35,907 nt of DNA from Paenibacillus jilunlii (GTDB lineage Bacteria; Bacillota; Bacilli; Paenibacillales; Paenibacillaceae): NCBI RefSeq assembly GCF_900102965.1, contig NZ_FNGM01000027.1, positions 1 to 35,907 of the forward strand, given 5' to 3'. The notes below the pieces were generated by a model. The model did no database searches. It was not told where the DNA came from and worked only from the letters and a program-made list of their open reading frames with translations. The number at the start of each line of letters is the position of its first letter. The stretch's first letter is position 1. Position numbers and translations under genes: made by a program. Below are positions 35,693-35,907 of the stretch, piece after piece.

Positions 35693-35737
35693 AACACAAT
35701 AGAAGCCAGAAACAGCTGGCTTTTATTGTGTTTTTTT
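35693..35737 (+). terminator. Terminator of the NRPS-PKS operon
   Basis: A 17-bp stem with one mismatch, AACACAATAGAAGCCAG (35693-35709) against CTGGCTTTTATTGTGTT (35716-35732), closes on a six-base loop and runs into seven T. This is the strongest terminator in the window and ends the operon about 130 bp after the nitroreductase. Confidence 0.9.
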
Positions 35738-35810
35738 GCTGTGGATAAGTTGTGAAGGGGATAAGAGTCTTTTTGTCTGATTCGTCCAAAGGACGAATGT
35801 GGACCGGAAA

Positions 35811-35907
35811 ACAACGGCAGAAATGCTGTTGTGGAAGCGCCAAAGGTCAGTTTGCCTGGAAACAACGGCAGAAATGCCTTTGTTGAAGCGCCAAAGGTCA
35901 GTTTGCC
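35811..35907. repeat. 51-bp tandem repeat at the window end
   Basis: ACAACGGCAGAAATGC occurs at 35811 and 35862, exactly 51 bp apart. Both units continue through GAAGCGCC and AAAGGTCAGTTTGCC to the edge of the window, so the array may go on. The GCTGT...GAAGCGCC core resembles the 44-45 bp array at 4332-4466. No gene is visible in 35561-35907. Confidence 0.8.

Noticed and set aside
35561..35907. A PPTase, thioesterase or regulator at the end of the cluster
   Set aside because: Only a terminator and repeats follow the nitroreductase; the open frame at 35584-35865 (-) overlaps the terminator hairpin.
1..35907. Insertion sequence or phage
   Set aside because: No transposase, integrase or terminal inverted repeats with target duplications were recognised.

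Overview
The window reads as part of a Paenibacillus-like (Gram-positive, Bacillales) chromosome. Pointers are strong AGGAGG-type ribosome binding sites, a tyrosine T-box leader before tyrS, CcpA cre-like sites, CUT1 sugar importers of the Lpl/Ytc type with no ATPase gene of their own, and a mannanase close to Bacillus enzymes. Genus is inferred from gene style only.

Region 1 (1-8571, + strand) is a glycan-use locus. It holds the tail of a probable AraC-type regulator, two ABC permeases, a lipoprotein sugar-binding protein, a strong terminator, an SGNH esterase and a GH95 (alpha-L-fucosidase family) enzyme. Together they suggest uptake, deacylation and trimming of a fucosylated or otherwise L-sugar-capped plant oligosaccharide, with carbon catabolite control. 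Region 2 (8572-17471) is mixed housekeeping and accessory material: a GNAT acetyltransferase, an amidase (-), a secreted GH5/CBM3 beta-mannanase (-), the T-box-controlled tyrS (+), a LOG-type nucleotide hydrolase (-) and an unassigned alpha/beta hydrolase (-). The longer intergenic gaps carry two kinds of repeat: short AAGTGG...CCACTAA dyads and tandem repeats that use a 51-bp period at three separate places.

Region 3 (17472-35737, + strand) is the highlight, a compact 18-kb biosynthetic operon: NRPS, MFS exporter, PKS and membrane-anchored nitroreductase, with gaps of 13, -4 and 11 bp and one strong terminator. The PKS reads FAAL-ACP-KS-AT-KR-ACP-KS-AT(dead). The NRPS reads ACP-ACP-C-ACP-A-C-SDR, with an A-domain code that reads as serine. 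Gene order is opposite to the likely assembly order. A fatty acid is probably activated by the FAAL, extended once and ketoreduced, then extended again by the last KS onto the tandem ACPs at the start of the NRPS. It would then be joined to serine by the first C domain and released through the terminal C-SDR pair. No thioesterase, no PPTase and no carrier after the A domain are visible. The product is inferred to be an N-acyl-serine lipid (beta-keto, beta-hydroxy or cyclised), exported by the MFS protein. I cannot match this architecture to a named pathway.
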